The notes: generated by a model not told the origin, from the letters alone. Positions 1-11,233 are shown, counted from the stretch's first letter. The stretch: 64,000 nt of DNA from Ligula intestinalis (GCA_036362985.1 JAYGXS010000003.1:50390050-50454049); one strand, 5' to 3'. Made by a program: numbers and translations.

Positions 1-45
<45 letters not shown>

Positions 46-56
46 TACTACTACTA
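1..56. repeat. (TAC)n microsatellite
   Basis: Near-perfect tandem TAC/CTA trinucleotide repeat with one TTC interruption, starting at the window edge, so its full length is unknown. Confidence 0.95.
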
Positions 57-266
57 ATACTACTATTAAAACTAAGGTCAACTAAATAAATAAATGTGAA
101 TTAAGGTAGGGAAAACTGACTAAACTAAAAGCTGATCTAAAACTAAAATAAAACTAGTCAACCATAATACTGAACTACAATCTAGAATAAAAACTAAACT
201 ATGATATAAATACGTCTAATAAACCAAACTAACTAAACTAAAATAAAGTGAACTAGTAAAGATTTT
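57..266. repeat. Imperfect ACTAAA-rich low-complexity tract
   Basis: About 210 bases made largely of irregular repeats of AACTAAA and AAACTAA units. The same composition returns at 1363-1560, on the other side of the reverse-transcriptase fragment. This suggests that one tract was split by the insertion or that this element family targets such tracts. Confidence 0.75.
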
Positions 267-875
267 AACTCTAAAAGCAACCTGGGGGTGTGGTTCACTC
301 CTTCAATTAAGCCATCACTTCACAGCCTGAAGGTGGCCAAATCCGCAATGTCGAGCTTGTATCTAATCAAGCGTGACTTTGTTAAGTTTGATAAAGTTGT
401 CTTTGGCAAAGTCTTCGGCGCGTTTGTGCGACCCCAACTGGAATTTGCCATTCAAGCCTGGAAACCTTGGACAGTCAACGACAAAAAAACCCTTGAAAGG
501 GTACAACGACGGGCAACTAAGTTAGTGCGAGGTCAAGCGTACCTTCCTTACGAGACACAACTGACCAATCTTGACTTATTTCCTCTGGATTACAGACAGC
601 TGCGCGGTGACCTGAGACAGGCATTTTGCATGCTGCGGGATCAAAATTGTTGCCTAGCATCCAATGATTTCTTTGAGCTGGTCACTTCGTCTAGCTTACG
701 CGGACATCCTCTCAAGCTACGTGTGACTGGGGCAAGATTGAACACAAAAAAATTCTTCTTCTCTAAGAGGGTAATCCAGGCATGGAATTCTCTACCCGCA
801 TACATTGTCATGTCCGTATCTGTGGACACGTTTAAGAGGCACTTGGATCAGCATAGAAAAAGACATTATCTGTAA
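267..875 (+). pseudogene. Reverse transcriptase C-terminal fragment (non-LTR retrotransposon)
   Basis: An open frame of about 200 residues with the thumb/connection region seen downstream of the YADD box in flatworm and other metazoan non-LTR polymerases. Typical pieces are LGVWFTPSIKPSLHSLKVA, then FVRPQLEFAIQAWKPW, LERVQRRATKLVRG, and the terminal VIQAWNSLP with VDTFKRHLD. The catalytic palm with its aspartates is missing, so this is a 5'-truncated remnant even though the frame is open to its natural stop. It lies upstream of the Mind bomb exons and is not part of that gene. Confidence 0.88.
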
Positions 876-1362
876 TGAAGCGAGTTAATTATATAAAAGT
901 CTAACTTTTGTTAAAAAAAACATACTGCTCGCTACTTTTCAGTAATATTTTTGTTTAAAATAACTGATTGCAAGTTTCATCCTCTGGTTCGCATGGGCAT
1001 GTGATGGGCGCATCTCCGACACCGTGACCACCGCAGTCATCTCCCCGTGTGACCATTAGGCTATTGAACAACCGCGATGGCCTCCTCCTGACATGATCCA
1101 AACACTTTCAGCAGCAGAACATCCGATTTACATGTTCCCTTCGCCCCCCCCCACACAGGCGACAGTTTTTCTCCTTAGAATCCCACAAATGGCATTCAAA
1201 ACTAAACTTATGAATGATGCCTACGGAGTTTTTTTACTGTTTGCACTCCTACCGCAGTTCCATTACTGGCAACGCCACATGTTCTGCGTGATAGCTATGC
1301 ACAAAGAGAGAGTTCAAAGGTATTTACCTATATTTTCCTAATAAAACTGAACTGAACTGAAC
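267..1362 (+). mobile_element. 3' end of a non-LTR retrotransposon (RTE/CR1-like), 5'-truncated
   Basis: The element contains the C-terminal reverse-transcriptase ORF at 267-875, then about 460 bases of untranslated sequence. It ends at 1339-1362 with AATAAA-like sequence and a short tandem (ACTGA)n tail. Short 3' tandem tails in place of a long poly(A) are usual for some non-LTR elements. The 5' part (endonuclease and the RT catalytic core) is absent. I did not identify a clear target-site duplication because both flanks are repetitive. Confidence 0.7.
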
Positions 1363-1560
1363 CGCGTGTGGCTAATAAATTTCAAACTGCATCAAAAAAT
1401 AAACTAAAACCCAAATGAACTAACTAAACAAAGATAAACTAAAATGAACTAAAATAATTAACCTAAAAATAAACCTAAAACTAAAGCGAAACTAAAAAAC
1501 ATGATAATGAACTAAAAACAAAACTTTAACTAGACAAACAACTAAAATCAACTGTACCCA
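1363..1560. repeat. Imperfect ACTAAA-rich low-complexity tract
   Basis: Irregular AACTAAA, AAACTAAAA and AAATGAACTAA units, like those at 57-266. The tract directly follows the retrotransposon tail. Confidence 0.7.
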
Positions 1561-2474
1561 TAAATAAACTTTGTGACGCGCATTTTTATTGTCAAATTTG
1601 GGGATTTTAGACTGAACCGTCGTAAATAAGTACTCTTCTAGGATTTGACGCTTCCTGCGCACTTTGTCGGAAAGTTCAGAGATCAGGGTAGCTATTTAAA
1701 CTCTGGAAGGGTGTAATCGGGAGGTTTTTGCATAGGTGCAGAAAAGTTCAGAGGATGGGGTCTTCCCTGTAATGACCTGTCAATGTTAATACGCCAAATC
1801 CTTGGCGCTCCATCTAACCGAAAAATCAATCTGAAATTTGGCCTCATTGTTGTCAACGTGATTCTTCTTATTCGACTGTTCCCTGCTTTTTAGCCTAGTG
1901 AATTTACTTTAGAGTAGAGTTTCGCGCGTAAAATGAATTCTCTTGTCACTGGAAGGCTGTATTTCTGGCCAGTCACTTTTCTTGCAAAAGTTCAGTTAAA
2001 TTTGATTCAGTGAAACGATAGGTTGGAAAGTATTGCGACCACTATCCGAAAGCTGTTGCCTATACTTCAGGTGGAATAGATGGCGATAGTTGGGCGTCCT
2101 GGACCTCATGGAGGGTTTCTGGACTTAGAGTGATCTCTCTAGGAGGTTGCGATTTTATAGCTTGTGATAACACCGTATGAGTTTCTTCTCAAAACTTAAA
2201 AAAGTAAGATGAACCGTTTTGTTAGACTGAGCTCGATTATTTGACCGCCTCTCGATAAAAAGCGATCGACTGAGTGGTGCGGCTTGTGCAAATGCTGACT
2301 GGTGGCATGCCTATAAGGTCAAATCCGGTTTCTTGTAAAAAATTTTCGTTTTGTCTATGATATGAGCACATACAAATCTGAATGGAGATCGTAGAAGGCA
2401 ATTCACTTGATGACTGTAATTGCTGACTTTTCAAGTTGCGCTAAACATGTTGTTACTTCCTCTTCACTCCATAG
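1561..2474. other. Presumed intron upstream of the first visible Mind bomb exon
   Basis: No coding segment with splice sites was recognised here. It ends in a pyrimidine-rich acceptor (TTCCTCTTCACTCCATAG) just before 2475. The ankyrin, MIB/HERC2 and ZZ domains expected further upstream in the family are not in the window. Confidence 0.5.
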
Positions 2475-3470
2475 GCGACTCCCAATGACTGCGGCATTGA
2501 GCTGTCAATGATCCCCTTCCTGGCCTCTGTCGCACGTTTTTTGATTACTTCGGCAAACTCAGTGTCCCCCAGTCGCCCAGCGCCCGGCTCACATCTGGTG
2601 GGTGCCAGTCCTCTACGCAAACGCATCGAATCCATTGTCAAGACTACGTTGAACAGCGGCACCCCAGCGACGGTACTGATTGCTGCCTGTCTTGCCGCCG
2701 CCATGGGGCTGGAGCGCCAAAGCAGAGGCAATTTAGAACCTCAACGCCAGGAAGCACAGGAGGAATTACAGTCCCCACAGTCGCCCAGCAGTCACCTCAC
2801 CGGCAACGAGGTCACCAGCGCCCCGGAGGATCCCTTCCACACAAGAGTCTTCAGTTCCCTAGGTAATCCAGTTATTGAACTGGCTCTTCAACAGTGCTAC
2901 CTGGAAGCCTGTCTCTCCAACAGTACCGCAAATGGTCCCATCCCCCCGTCTCCAGCCGACTCTTCTGTCTACCCCCAATTAGTCTCGAGGGGTCCCGAGG
3001 TAGATACAGTCGCGGCAGTAGCAGCCATAGCAGCACCCTCCGCGACTGCACTCAATGACTTTTTCGCCTCAGCCACAACGACTGATAATCGCGCTTGTGA
3101 TCGCATTGCTGGGGACAATCTGCTGCAATCGGGAACTGGCAGTCCCACGGGTTCATCAATGTCGATCGCCAACTTCTTGATGCCCTCTGATTGGTCGGCG
3201 GATGTCAGCTCCACGGTAGCGTCCACTTCAAACTCCGCCTCTTTGGTGCCAGCCACGGAGAAAAGCAGTCAACAGCCGCGGAGGTTGGCAAGCATTTTAC
3301 CGCTGAATCTGAAGGATGTCAGTGAAGAGTTGCGCGAGTGTTTAGTTTGCTCGGTTGCCAATCGGGCTGCACTGCTCATCCCTTGCGGACATATTGTGGC
3401 CTGCCAGAATTGCACCCAGCTTCTTAAAAAATGCATTATTTGTCGGCAGCAAATCACAGGCTATCGTGAA
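2475..3470 (+). CDS. MIB1: Mind bomb exon a: linker plus RING1
   Basis: 332 codons, entry phase 0 after CCATAG, exit phase 0 at donor GTAAGC after ...GYRE. The first 280 or so residues are a Ser/Ala/Pro-rich linker containing one helical patch (RKRIESIVKTTLN). RING1 occupies 3339-3443 with the ligand pattern C-x2-C-x11-C-x-H-x3-C-x2-C-x6-C-x2-C; recognisable pieces are ECLVCS, PCGHIVACQNC and KKCIICRQQ. An ATG at 2508 is internal and need not be a start, because the frame is open up to the acceptor. Confidence 0.87.
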
Positions 3471-6400
3471 GTAAGCTTCTGTGTTCATTCATGCGATCTT
3501 TTCTCCCTTGTTTTTTACTTTTTTACCCTGCTGTCTCTGACAATCACCTCAAAATGCTATTAAAAAATAACCAACTACTTCCATTATTAAATAGGCGTTA
3601 TTGTACACCTTTAGATACCTGCATGCAGGGAGTGCACTTTCCGACCGGCTGTCACGTTCACAAGGGAATGCAATCATTTCTTGGTCTGTCGGGAGTGCAT
3701 CCTGCCTCGTTTGACGCGTCTGACTCGCGCTATGGTAGCCGGTGATGGTATCGCAGCCCTGGCCAAACCTGAGTGGCAGGAATCAGAGGCTCTTCTGGCC
3801 GCAACCCTTGGCTTCTTCGAGGAAGACGAGGGCGGTGATCAGAATGATGAGGTGGCGAAGCGACAGCAGCTTCTGCTGGCAATGTTCAACGCGGGCGAAC
3901 TCTGTCCTGATGGTGCATGTCCTGAATGCGGACAAGGCGTGACCGCAATCTGGAGTCTGGAGATGGCTTGCTGCCAGTCGGACCTCCGTTCCGCCCTAGC
4001 TATCACCATGTCAACGGTGACCTCTAGGAGAGGCAGCATGGAGGCAGCCGTTGGCGGTGCTACGTCCTCTGATCTCACTGAGACGTTACTCGTTCCCATT
4101 ACGGTTACACAAAACTCTACGGTCTGGTTGGCTCGAGAAAACAACCAAGGTGAGTGCGTATATATTCAGGTGGATCTTTTGGGGGAGTTCGTCCAAGTCA
4201 AGTAACACTGAGCCAGACTAGGTCTCTAAATCCTCCTAGAGGATATGATTCTGTTACACACAAGCTCTATTCAGGTATTAAATTTCAAGCCAATGCAACC
4301 AGTGTTCTTCAACTAGACTTTGCTTTGTTGATCAGTTCAAACATCAAATTATGATATTCGCGGAGATTTCACCCAGTCAGTTTTTTTTTCGACCAAAAAA
4401 TTTTTAGGTCATTGTATTACTGGTCCCAGAAAAATGTTGGCCTGCAAAGTCTTTGTTGGAGAATTACTTATTTTACTGACTGATTTACTTATTTTTCTCA
4501 TTTTTTAGTTTTACATGCCTCCGCAATCTCCTCCCCCCAGTGTGTTTCGCCCCAGCCTAGACAGTCTTCAATCCGCAACACTACCTCCAGACCAGTAAGT
4601 ACCCCAAACGGATTTCAAAGTTGGAGCTCCAGGTGTTTGTATGAGTAACCGGTGCAGGGATAAATCGTTAAAGGAAGTAGCAGCAAAAGAGAAGGCTACA
4701 CTTACAGGGGGAGGAGGGGGAGGTAAAATTCAATCAATGATGCAAACGTGGAGGGGACTGCAAATGTCTCTGTCAGATCGATATATCAATTGAATGGGTT
4801 CTCACCCGTCGACCGGGCTTAAATCAATGTTTGGTTCGCCTTGTTTCTGGCGTGAGTGATTGTCCTGATGGCTACGAAGTTGAACTCATGGCTCGTTTCT
4901 TAGGTGTGGGCGACAACTTGCGATAAGTTGTCGTCCCGTTCCGTCGCACAGCCAACTTATGTTGACGTGTGCGTCATTCGCGCATGCTTTTCCTTTGACT
5001 TATGTAGGTAAAAGGGCAGTTTAAGCGACATTTGTCTTATTTCAGAACAAACGTTGTTTTAAGTTCTTGCAAATTTGTTGGATTTGTTACATAAACCCTT
5101 GACTTCAGGTGCCCCCATAAGAAGAAATCGCATGGGGTCAAATCTGGAGATCGAGGGGGCCAAGGAATGTTACCAAATCGTGAAATCCAATGATTTGGAA
5201 AGCACTCATTTAACAATGTCATCGTTTCTCTTGCTGTATGGGTCGTGACTCCATCCTGTTGAAACCAAGTATTACGTAGGCCATGTCTCTCAATTTCAGG
5301 CATTAGAAATTCGCTTATCATAGTTCGGTGTCTTTCATCATTAACTGTTACTGTTGCACCATCACTATTTTCAAATAAGTATGGGCCACTCACATTGGAA
5401 GCAGTTATTCCGCACCACGCCGTCACACGAAGAGAATGCAGCTGCCTTTCTTGAATTTCTCTTGAATTTTCATCGCACCAAATTCTAGAAAGAGTTTTCT
5501 TTCGAATAAAACAAGTTTCAATATCTGAGCACGGATAGTTTTCGTTTTATTAGCAAATCAAAAGGGTCAGTTACTCCTGGGACACCCTTTATTTGCATCA
5601 CCTTACTGCGCATGTTAGTTTTGGGTCGGTTTGCAATTTCAACACCTAGGCCTGCAACGATGCCCTCGGTCGCATCTGAGATATCCCTGGCAGAGCATGA
5701 CATATCCACGGGAGCGTTTCTCTTCGGGTCCTTCGAGGCCGAACGCGTAGACGTCGGCTTATAAACACCGTCCTGTGGCTACTCTGCATAAACTGGCCAC
5801 GGATATATCAGGCCTGGGGTACTTTTACCTCCGGCCTTATACAATGAGTCTGAATCCGATTGATTGAAGCCTTTTCCTGTGATGAGAAAGCTTATGGTGG
5901 GATCCCTATTTCCGTGTCTTGCCAGGATAAGTGTAGGATGAGTATTAATTGCAGTCCAGGATTCAGCGCACTTCACAATCCATGAAGACGGCCATTTATC
6001 TGAGTGTAATTCCAGTCCTCGGCTGCCCGGAATTTCCTCTTAATTAAGTGCTTAAAACCGTCAGTCTACCAAAAATGTTGCTTTTACACGCCTCGGATGA
6101 TTAGGGGCTCATTCGCACACAGAGCACTCCCATTTTGTTTCTCCGGCCCAACCACTTAACAGCCCGAGAACCGGAGAAGTTGTCTCAATGGGGTTCGCGG
6201 GCGAATGCGAGCTGGAACGAGTAAATTTGACGTCTCACCAAACAGCGCTTCTACTTCTTATCTGATAAGCTGACCCACGAGGAATTACGAGGAACAAGGA
6301 GACCAGGCATAACACTCTTGGGCAGGGGGCAGACAACTATCGAATATATTTTTTGACCAAAGCCATGCAATTCACTTTGAACCACCATCGCGTCGTTATT

Positions 6401-9400
6401 TTCGTTTACGCAAGACATCCTATCATTGGGTTACAAAGCTGAGCACCTTGAAACGAGCGACCTCGAATATCCATTGGCGCGGTTAAAGTTCCTTACAAGC
6501 ACATCGTGGTTAACTATAACATAATTAAGTACTTGTTTCGTTGTAGTTTAGTTTACTCATTAGTTTATGATTTTAGTTTAGTTGGCAAAAGTAGCTTATG
6601 TAGCCCCACTCATATACCCCCAGCCCCAGCATTTTGTCCTGCAAAAACGGAGCTTATAGAGTTTCGTGGGGTGGGGAAATAGGATAGACAGAGAAGGAAC
6701 TTTTTAGAAGTAAGTGTAAAGTGAAAAAAATGTAGTCAAAGTTGCTCCCCGCAGACGCTGGGGGCAGGTTGTTCCGCATGCAAATTAAAGGTGTGCGCGG
6801 CGCGTCGCACCACGGACTATACTAATCTTACTCCAGAACGGTAATTTGGACCACAGGTAAGTTAAAGTAGACGACCTCCTTACCACCATTTCAATTTTTC
6901 GGGAAATTCAAAAAAACCTGCAGTTTGATAATCGGGTTTTCTGCAATAAGTTAACTGATAATACAGATTAGGAAAATCGACAGATATAAATCAACAACAC
7001 TTCTAAATACAGTGAAATAGAAATGTATTTAGCATTTATTAAAGTGCATTCCATTGCGTGTCCCGATTTCCCACCCATAAAAGCCAATAAACACCGTTTT
7101 CGTAGGAAAACATGCAAGCTGTAGGGATAAATGTGTGGGGCTTCATAAGCTACTGTTGCCGTTTAGTTTTTTTATTTTCTTTATTTTATTTTAGTTGAGT
7201 CTCTTTTAGGTAGTTTAGTTGAGTTTTAGTTCTGTTGAGTTTTTAGTCTATTATCTAGTTTTATTAGTTTTAGTTTAGTTATTTATGTTATGGTAGACTT
7301 GAGAGCGAGATATGCTTTATTTTGAAAATGTCAGCCCAAAATTTTCAGCACCAACGTCCTCCATGTAAAAGGAAGAAAATTGGGCGCACGAACACACGAC
7401 ACCAGGAAATCAAAAGTAATCCGTAATCGCCAATGACTGCAATTTTCGACATTGTGTATAAATGTCCTTGGAAACGTCGTCAAATAAAGGCCAAATTGAA
7501 CGGCTTTCAAACCGGTGCTAGCGTCGGGACCTCATGCACTCATTGTTTTAATGACGGGTTCAGCGTCGCTATTGTTATAACGATGACATCTGACGTGCGA
7601 AAACGTCGAAATACGCCCTGTTGAAATCCCCAAGGAAGAACACAATAAGAAGGGCATAATTCTGGAATCCACCCGGCAGAGTGTTTATTGTGTACAAAAC
7701 CTGGAAGCGTTGTCTCGGATGGCTGTTGCCGCTGGTTGATCTCCAGCGTGCTCTTTGTCCTGCCTCGGGGGCAAGCCCCGGCATTGGGAGCGGACTAGCG
7801 TGTCCTCGCTATCCGGTGTGGCTGCAACTCTCCCTGTGTCAGGGGTGGCAGTGACTTAAAAGAGATGGTCTGCGCGTTCTCTTGTGGCCAAGTTGACCGC
7901 ATTGGGATAACATTACGCAACCAGTTGACCCTCGAGAAACAGCGAACAGTTGTGCCTTGCGTAGGCTCGTGTGCGTGCGTGCAGTCTAAGGTCATTGTGT
8001 GTGGACAGTCATCGCCTGTATGCGGTCAGAGCTAACAAACAAAGACATTTGGCTAGGCTCGACACCTTAGGAAAGCCTCCAAATGTTGCTAGCCATTGGT
8101 CCGGCTAATATCCTAACACTCATGACCTCATTTAATTCAAATAAACAAAGAGGGATATATATCGGTTTATAGCGGGCGACTGCGGTGTTGCTTATAAAGC
8201 ACCCTGAGCCTAACGCGAAAGGTGTAGGCGAGTGCTCAAATTTTGTCCCAGAGTCGAAATTGAGGTTTGGTCATTTGGCTGTCCAGTGCCGGAGTATAGT
8301 GTGTGTCGCACTCCAGCGCCTAACCATCGTACATAAGGCGTTCCCACTGCTTCTCCCTTAATAGCCTCTACCAAGGTGCACACAGGCGGGTGGCAGCAAC
8401 GCTCGACCAAACAACATGCATCCCTCGGTGGCTACTGGGATCCCCGGTCGATCGACGCCTTCACTCTCTCGATCCGCTGAAGAACAGGCCACCAGTCGAG
8501 AACTGAAACGTCTGCAACACGAACTGCAGGCCATGCGAGAGCAGGTGCGTTATTCTCAGTACTTCGTGTATTTTCTTCTCCCTTCCCGCTCCATATCCTC
8601 CTAATCGCCTCTCCCTCCCATAAAAACCACCACATGATCTGTTTGCGAGTATTCTTTGATCCAATATCCCGTCGTAATGCATACATCAATTCTCAATGAT
8701 AACAACAATTGATATAGTACGGTACAATTAAATAAACTGTGAAGAATTAATCAACTAAAAACCTCGACGGTAGATATCCGTAGTAAATAACAAAGGAGTC
8801 AGCCAAATATATTGTCCTACTCTAGACAAGGAAAAAAACGCATGTTCGATAACGTCACACGCGTACAGCAGAACAACTTGACAATACAAGCGCGTCGCAG
8901 TTTCAAGGTCAAAGTCGATATGAATAAACAAAAAGTTAAAGGAGCAACATGCGTGTAGTTTTGACAGAATTTCACAGGAGATGGACGTGGAGGATTCTAA
9001 TATCGTTAAACTGAAGATAACTACAGTAAAATCATCATTCCTTTCCTCTTTTCCACTTTATAACTTCCTTTTTCACCAGTCCTGTCGTTCATTAATGTCC
9101 TTTCCCTCTTTGCTTGTATATTGCTTGTTTACTTATACAGTAGGTGAGCTAAGTCATGCAGAGTCACGATCGAAATCGGATTCAGTAGTTTAGCATACAT
9201 TTGGTCTCGTTGTTTTGATCAGATTAGCCTTTTAATAAGGAGACGGACAGAATTTTGGGGAACTTGGAGGTTACCGGATATCGAAAAAATGTCCTATGCT
9301 ATTTATTATGACAGCACAAGACCTTTCATTTGTATGCATTGTGCTATAGGAGATCACCATTATAAGCATGAAAAGCTTATAATACATCCCTTCCAGAACT

Positions 9401-11233
9401 GGCAAATTTAGTCTTGCATTAATGGAAATCAGGTTAAAACAAATTAAAGGAATCAAAATTTTTTCCAGAAACAAGGAATAATTCTAGCTTTAAAAACTAT
9501 TTTTATCCCAATGTATGAAGTTTCTTATCACAAAACGCAGCAAATTAAGTCTTCACCGCATAAATTCACTAAAACGACCGAGTTTAATTCCGTTCCGGTT
9601 GAACTGGTTTCCACGGCGTGAGTAGTAGTCACAGTTACCTTCTATCGAAAACATTAGACTTTCATATTCTCTCATCAGCCAGAAATGGACTCATTAACAT
9701 TAACCTTCTCCTCTCAAGGATAACTGAATTTAGTGTTAAGCCGTGTATATTTGCAGCATTTCTCCACTTCAGTCCACTGACCGGTTCGGACGGTGGCTCG
9801 TGCTTGGAAGTACGAATAGATAATGAGGTCGACGGCTCTACGCATTTTTCCTAACCACAAATAATCGGACATGCTTGAAGCTGTCACACTGCACTGAAGA
9901 CAATGGCTCGGAAGATTGCCAACTGACGGGGTCATTCGGACTGCGCGGTCAGCCTAGCGCGTGTTTATGTAGAGTGGCTGCTTGGCGGACTGAGAGTCAG
10001 GCTACAGTAGCTCTTCTTTAATGTAGCTTTTACAGCACTCACACGTCATGCAATCTAAAACAGGTGTGTGGCACACTTGGGGTTAGCTCTGGCTGTGCCA
10101 ACCACCTGCGCCCTCTTCCACCTCTGGTCCTCTTGACTTGGTCGTGACACCGGATCCAGAGGAGGGGAGGAGGAGGTGCATTAGATGCCGCGTAAGTCTG
10201 TCCTCATTATGATCTAATTCACGCGCAAGTCAGCGCGTTTGCTTTCAGCCCAACGTGAAGCACACGGTGGACATCGCCAAAGCCGACGATCAAACTGTCG
10301 TCATATTTGTAATATCCTGTTCACGTTAGTTATGTAAAAAGAGATGGGTTTGTACCGGACAAGTGTTTTCCTCCGAATCCCCGTGCAATTTTATGACAAA
10401 ATAAAGACAAGCGTCGAGCTTTCACACCAACAGACTTGCTGGTTGGCTCCCTGGCCAATAAAGCTACTCCAACCAAATCAATCTTCGAAGTTTGCGCAGT
10501 CAAACTCCAGTTATAGTCCACCTAAAGATTACCCAACATATTTTACCACTTGGAAGTGGGAGGTCTCCCAACCAAACGGGAAAAAAGACGGTGGTTCAAA
10601 GCGAAATTGAGGCTTTTTGCATGAATAAACATCGATGGGCTCCTTTTGTGAGTTTCAGTAATTTGACGACCCGTTTTTTCAAACTAAGTCTTTACCCAGT
10701 TAAAACCTACACAAATTTTAGTAGAACTAAAAATGGTAGTGGATAACTTTTTAAATATACTTAATTATCTACTAAATACATTTCAGTAGATTTTGTTTTA
10801 CTCAGGTTTGCGTCTTGACTCGGTGCAATAGCTCTTGCCTTGGTTCCGTTTTTATCTTCCCAAGGTATTCAGAAATGTTGGCCTATTGATTTCAAACTCG
10901 AGAGTTTGGGCAAGGATGCTACAACATCCTCGCCTATCATTTCAGAATAGAAAATCTCACTGAACGTACCCTTTTATATCTCTGTACGAGGACTGTCACA
11001 TTGTTGATTTCATAACTTGACTTTATCTCTCTTATGAACCACCTCTCTGACGTTATTGTGTTATTTTCCTTCTGCCCCTCCCCCTCCCAAAGACACGCTG
11101 TCCCATCTGCTTGGATCGATCAAGAAATCTAGTCTTCATGTGTGGTCATGCAACATGCCAATGGTGTGGAGACCAGGTGGCCGTCTGTCCCATATGTCGC
11201 CGTGCCGTCACCGGTCGTATCGTCCTATATTGA
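2475..11233 (+). CDS. MIB1: Mind bomb-type RING E3 ubiquitin ligase, C-terminal part (5 exons)
   Basis: Gene-level entry. Joining 2475-3470, 3615-4149, 4509-4594, 8386-8544 and 11093-11233 gives one open frame of 638 residues; intron phases are 0, 1, 0, 0 and match at every junction. Mind bomb enzymes are cytoplasmic E3 ligases that ubiquitinate Notch ligands such as Delta and promote their endocytosis. Seen here: RING1 at about residues 289-323, a RING-like second motif at about 336-437 with a long internal insertion, a coiled coil (LKRLQHELQAMREQ), and RING3 at about 595-627 followed by the extreme C-terminus TGRIVLY. A coiled coil directly before the last RING and a RI(L/V)LY ending are typical of MIB1. 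The N-terminal MIB/HERC2, ZZ and ankyrin regions must lie before this window. The linker before RING1 is Ser/Ala/Pro-rich and poorly conserved. MIB1 fits better than MIB2 because of the three RINGs and the tail. Additional small exons inside the large introns cannot be excluded. Confidence 0.88.
3615..4149 (+). CDS. MIB1: Mind bomb exon b: RING2 with long insertion
   Basis: 178 codons plus one base, entry phase 0 after CACCTTTAG, exit phase 1 at a consensus GTGAGT donor. The first six zinc ligands appear as ACREC, RECNHF and VCREC (3624-3704). The last two, CPEC, come 73 residues later, ending at 3929. The intervening loop is acidic and helical (LLAATLGFFEEDEGG, KRQQLLLAMFNAGEL). In family members this spacing is normally about six residues. 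The rest of the exon is Ser/Thr-rich. Confidence 0.8.
4509..4594 (+). CDS. MIB1: Mind bomb exon c: short linker exon
   Basis: An 86-base exon between TTTTTTAG and GTAAGT, entry phase 1, exit phase 0. The frame used (starting LHASAISSPQC after the split codon) is the only one compatible with both neighbouring junctions. A second open frame here (FYMPPQSPPPSVFR) looks more protein-like, but would need a weak donor (GTGGAT, 4174) upstream and would break phase downstream. This is therefore the least certain exon of the model. Confidence 0.55.
5037..5525 (-). pseudogene. Mariner/IS630-like DDE transposase fragment
   Basis: About 160 residues of open frame on the minus strand, read from 5525 down to a stop at 5037. 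Family landmarks are RIWCDEN, RVTAWCGITASN, TWFQQDG with its catalytic aspartate, THTARETM, and PPRSPDLTPCDFFLWGHLKS with the last acidic residue. These match transposases of the Tc1/mariner/IS630 superfamily, which cut and paste at TA sites. The N-terminal DNA-binding half and the first catalytic aspartate were not found, and no terminal inverted repeats were recognised, so this is a dead remnant. It sits antisense in a Mind bomb intron. Confidence 0.87.
6536..7290. repeat. TTTAGTT-rich low-complexity tract interrupted by a MITE
   Basis: Both flanks of the MITE (6536-6583 and 7161-7290) consist of irregular TTTAGTT/TTTTAGTT units. These are the reverse complement of the AACTAAA units at the left end of the window. 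Confidence 0.65.
6584..7160. mobile_element. Non-autonomous DNA element (MITE), copy A
   Basis: 577 bases with terminal inverted repeats: the left end reads GGCAAAAGTAGCTTATG and the right end, inverted, reads GGCAACAGTAGCTTATG. Imperfect inverted homology continues inward for about 90 bases (CCTGCAAAAACGG versus the inverted TCCTACGAAAACGG). No coding capacity. A second copy lies at 35320-35857 in the same orientation. Confidence 0.8.
8386..8544 (+). CDS. MIB1: Mind bomb exon d: linker and coiled coil
   Basis: 53 codons, phase 0 at both ends (acceptor CACACAG, donor GTGCGT). It encodes a Ser/Pro-rich stretch then a charged helix ending LKRLQHELQAMREQ. A similar coiled coil directly precedes the last RING in MIB1 proteins. 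The ATG at 8416 is internal. Confidence 0.85.
8545..11092. other. Mind bomb last intron
   Basis: 2.5 kb with no recognised gene or well-defined repeat. It ends with a strong pyrimidine tract (TTTTCCTTCTGCCCCTCCCC) and an AAAG acceptor. Confidence 0.5.
11093..11233 (+). CDS. MIB1: Mind bomb terminal exon: RING3 and stop
   Basis: 46 codons plus TGA. Encodes the catalytic C-terminal RING with C-x2-C-x10-C-x-H-x2-C-x2-C-x6-C-x2-C spacing at 11099-11197; visible pieces are CPICLDRSRN, MCGHATCQWCG and VCPICRRAV. It ends RIVLY-stop, as in MIB1 homologues. This RING is the one known to be essential for E3 activity in Mind bomb. No convincing AATAAA signal was seen in the first few hundred bases downstream. 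Confidence 0.93.
   Translation, partial: TRCPICLDRSRNLVFMCGHATCQWCGDQVAVCPICRRAVTGRIVLY

Larger units (their letters stand above)
4595..8385. other. Mind bomb intron carrying several transposons
   Basis: A 3.8 kb intron. It holds an antisense mariner-like transposase remnant (5037-5525), a MITE (6584-7160) inside a TTTAGTT-rich tract (6536-6583 and 7161-7290), and a relatively GC-rich stretch at about 7670-8030 in which I recognised no gene. The intron ends at the CACACAG acceptor at 8385. Confidence 0.6.

Noticed and set aside
2969..3457. Minus-strand open frames over the first Mind bomb exon
   Set aside because: Antisense shadows of the exon carrying RING1.
5518..5976. Minus-strand frames next to the transposase (pieces GVPGVTDPFDLLIKRKL and ILARHGNRDPTISF)
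   Set aside because: Not in frame with the transposase and no family resemblance; perhaps other dead repeat sequence.
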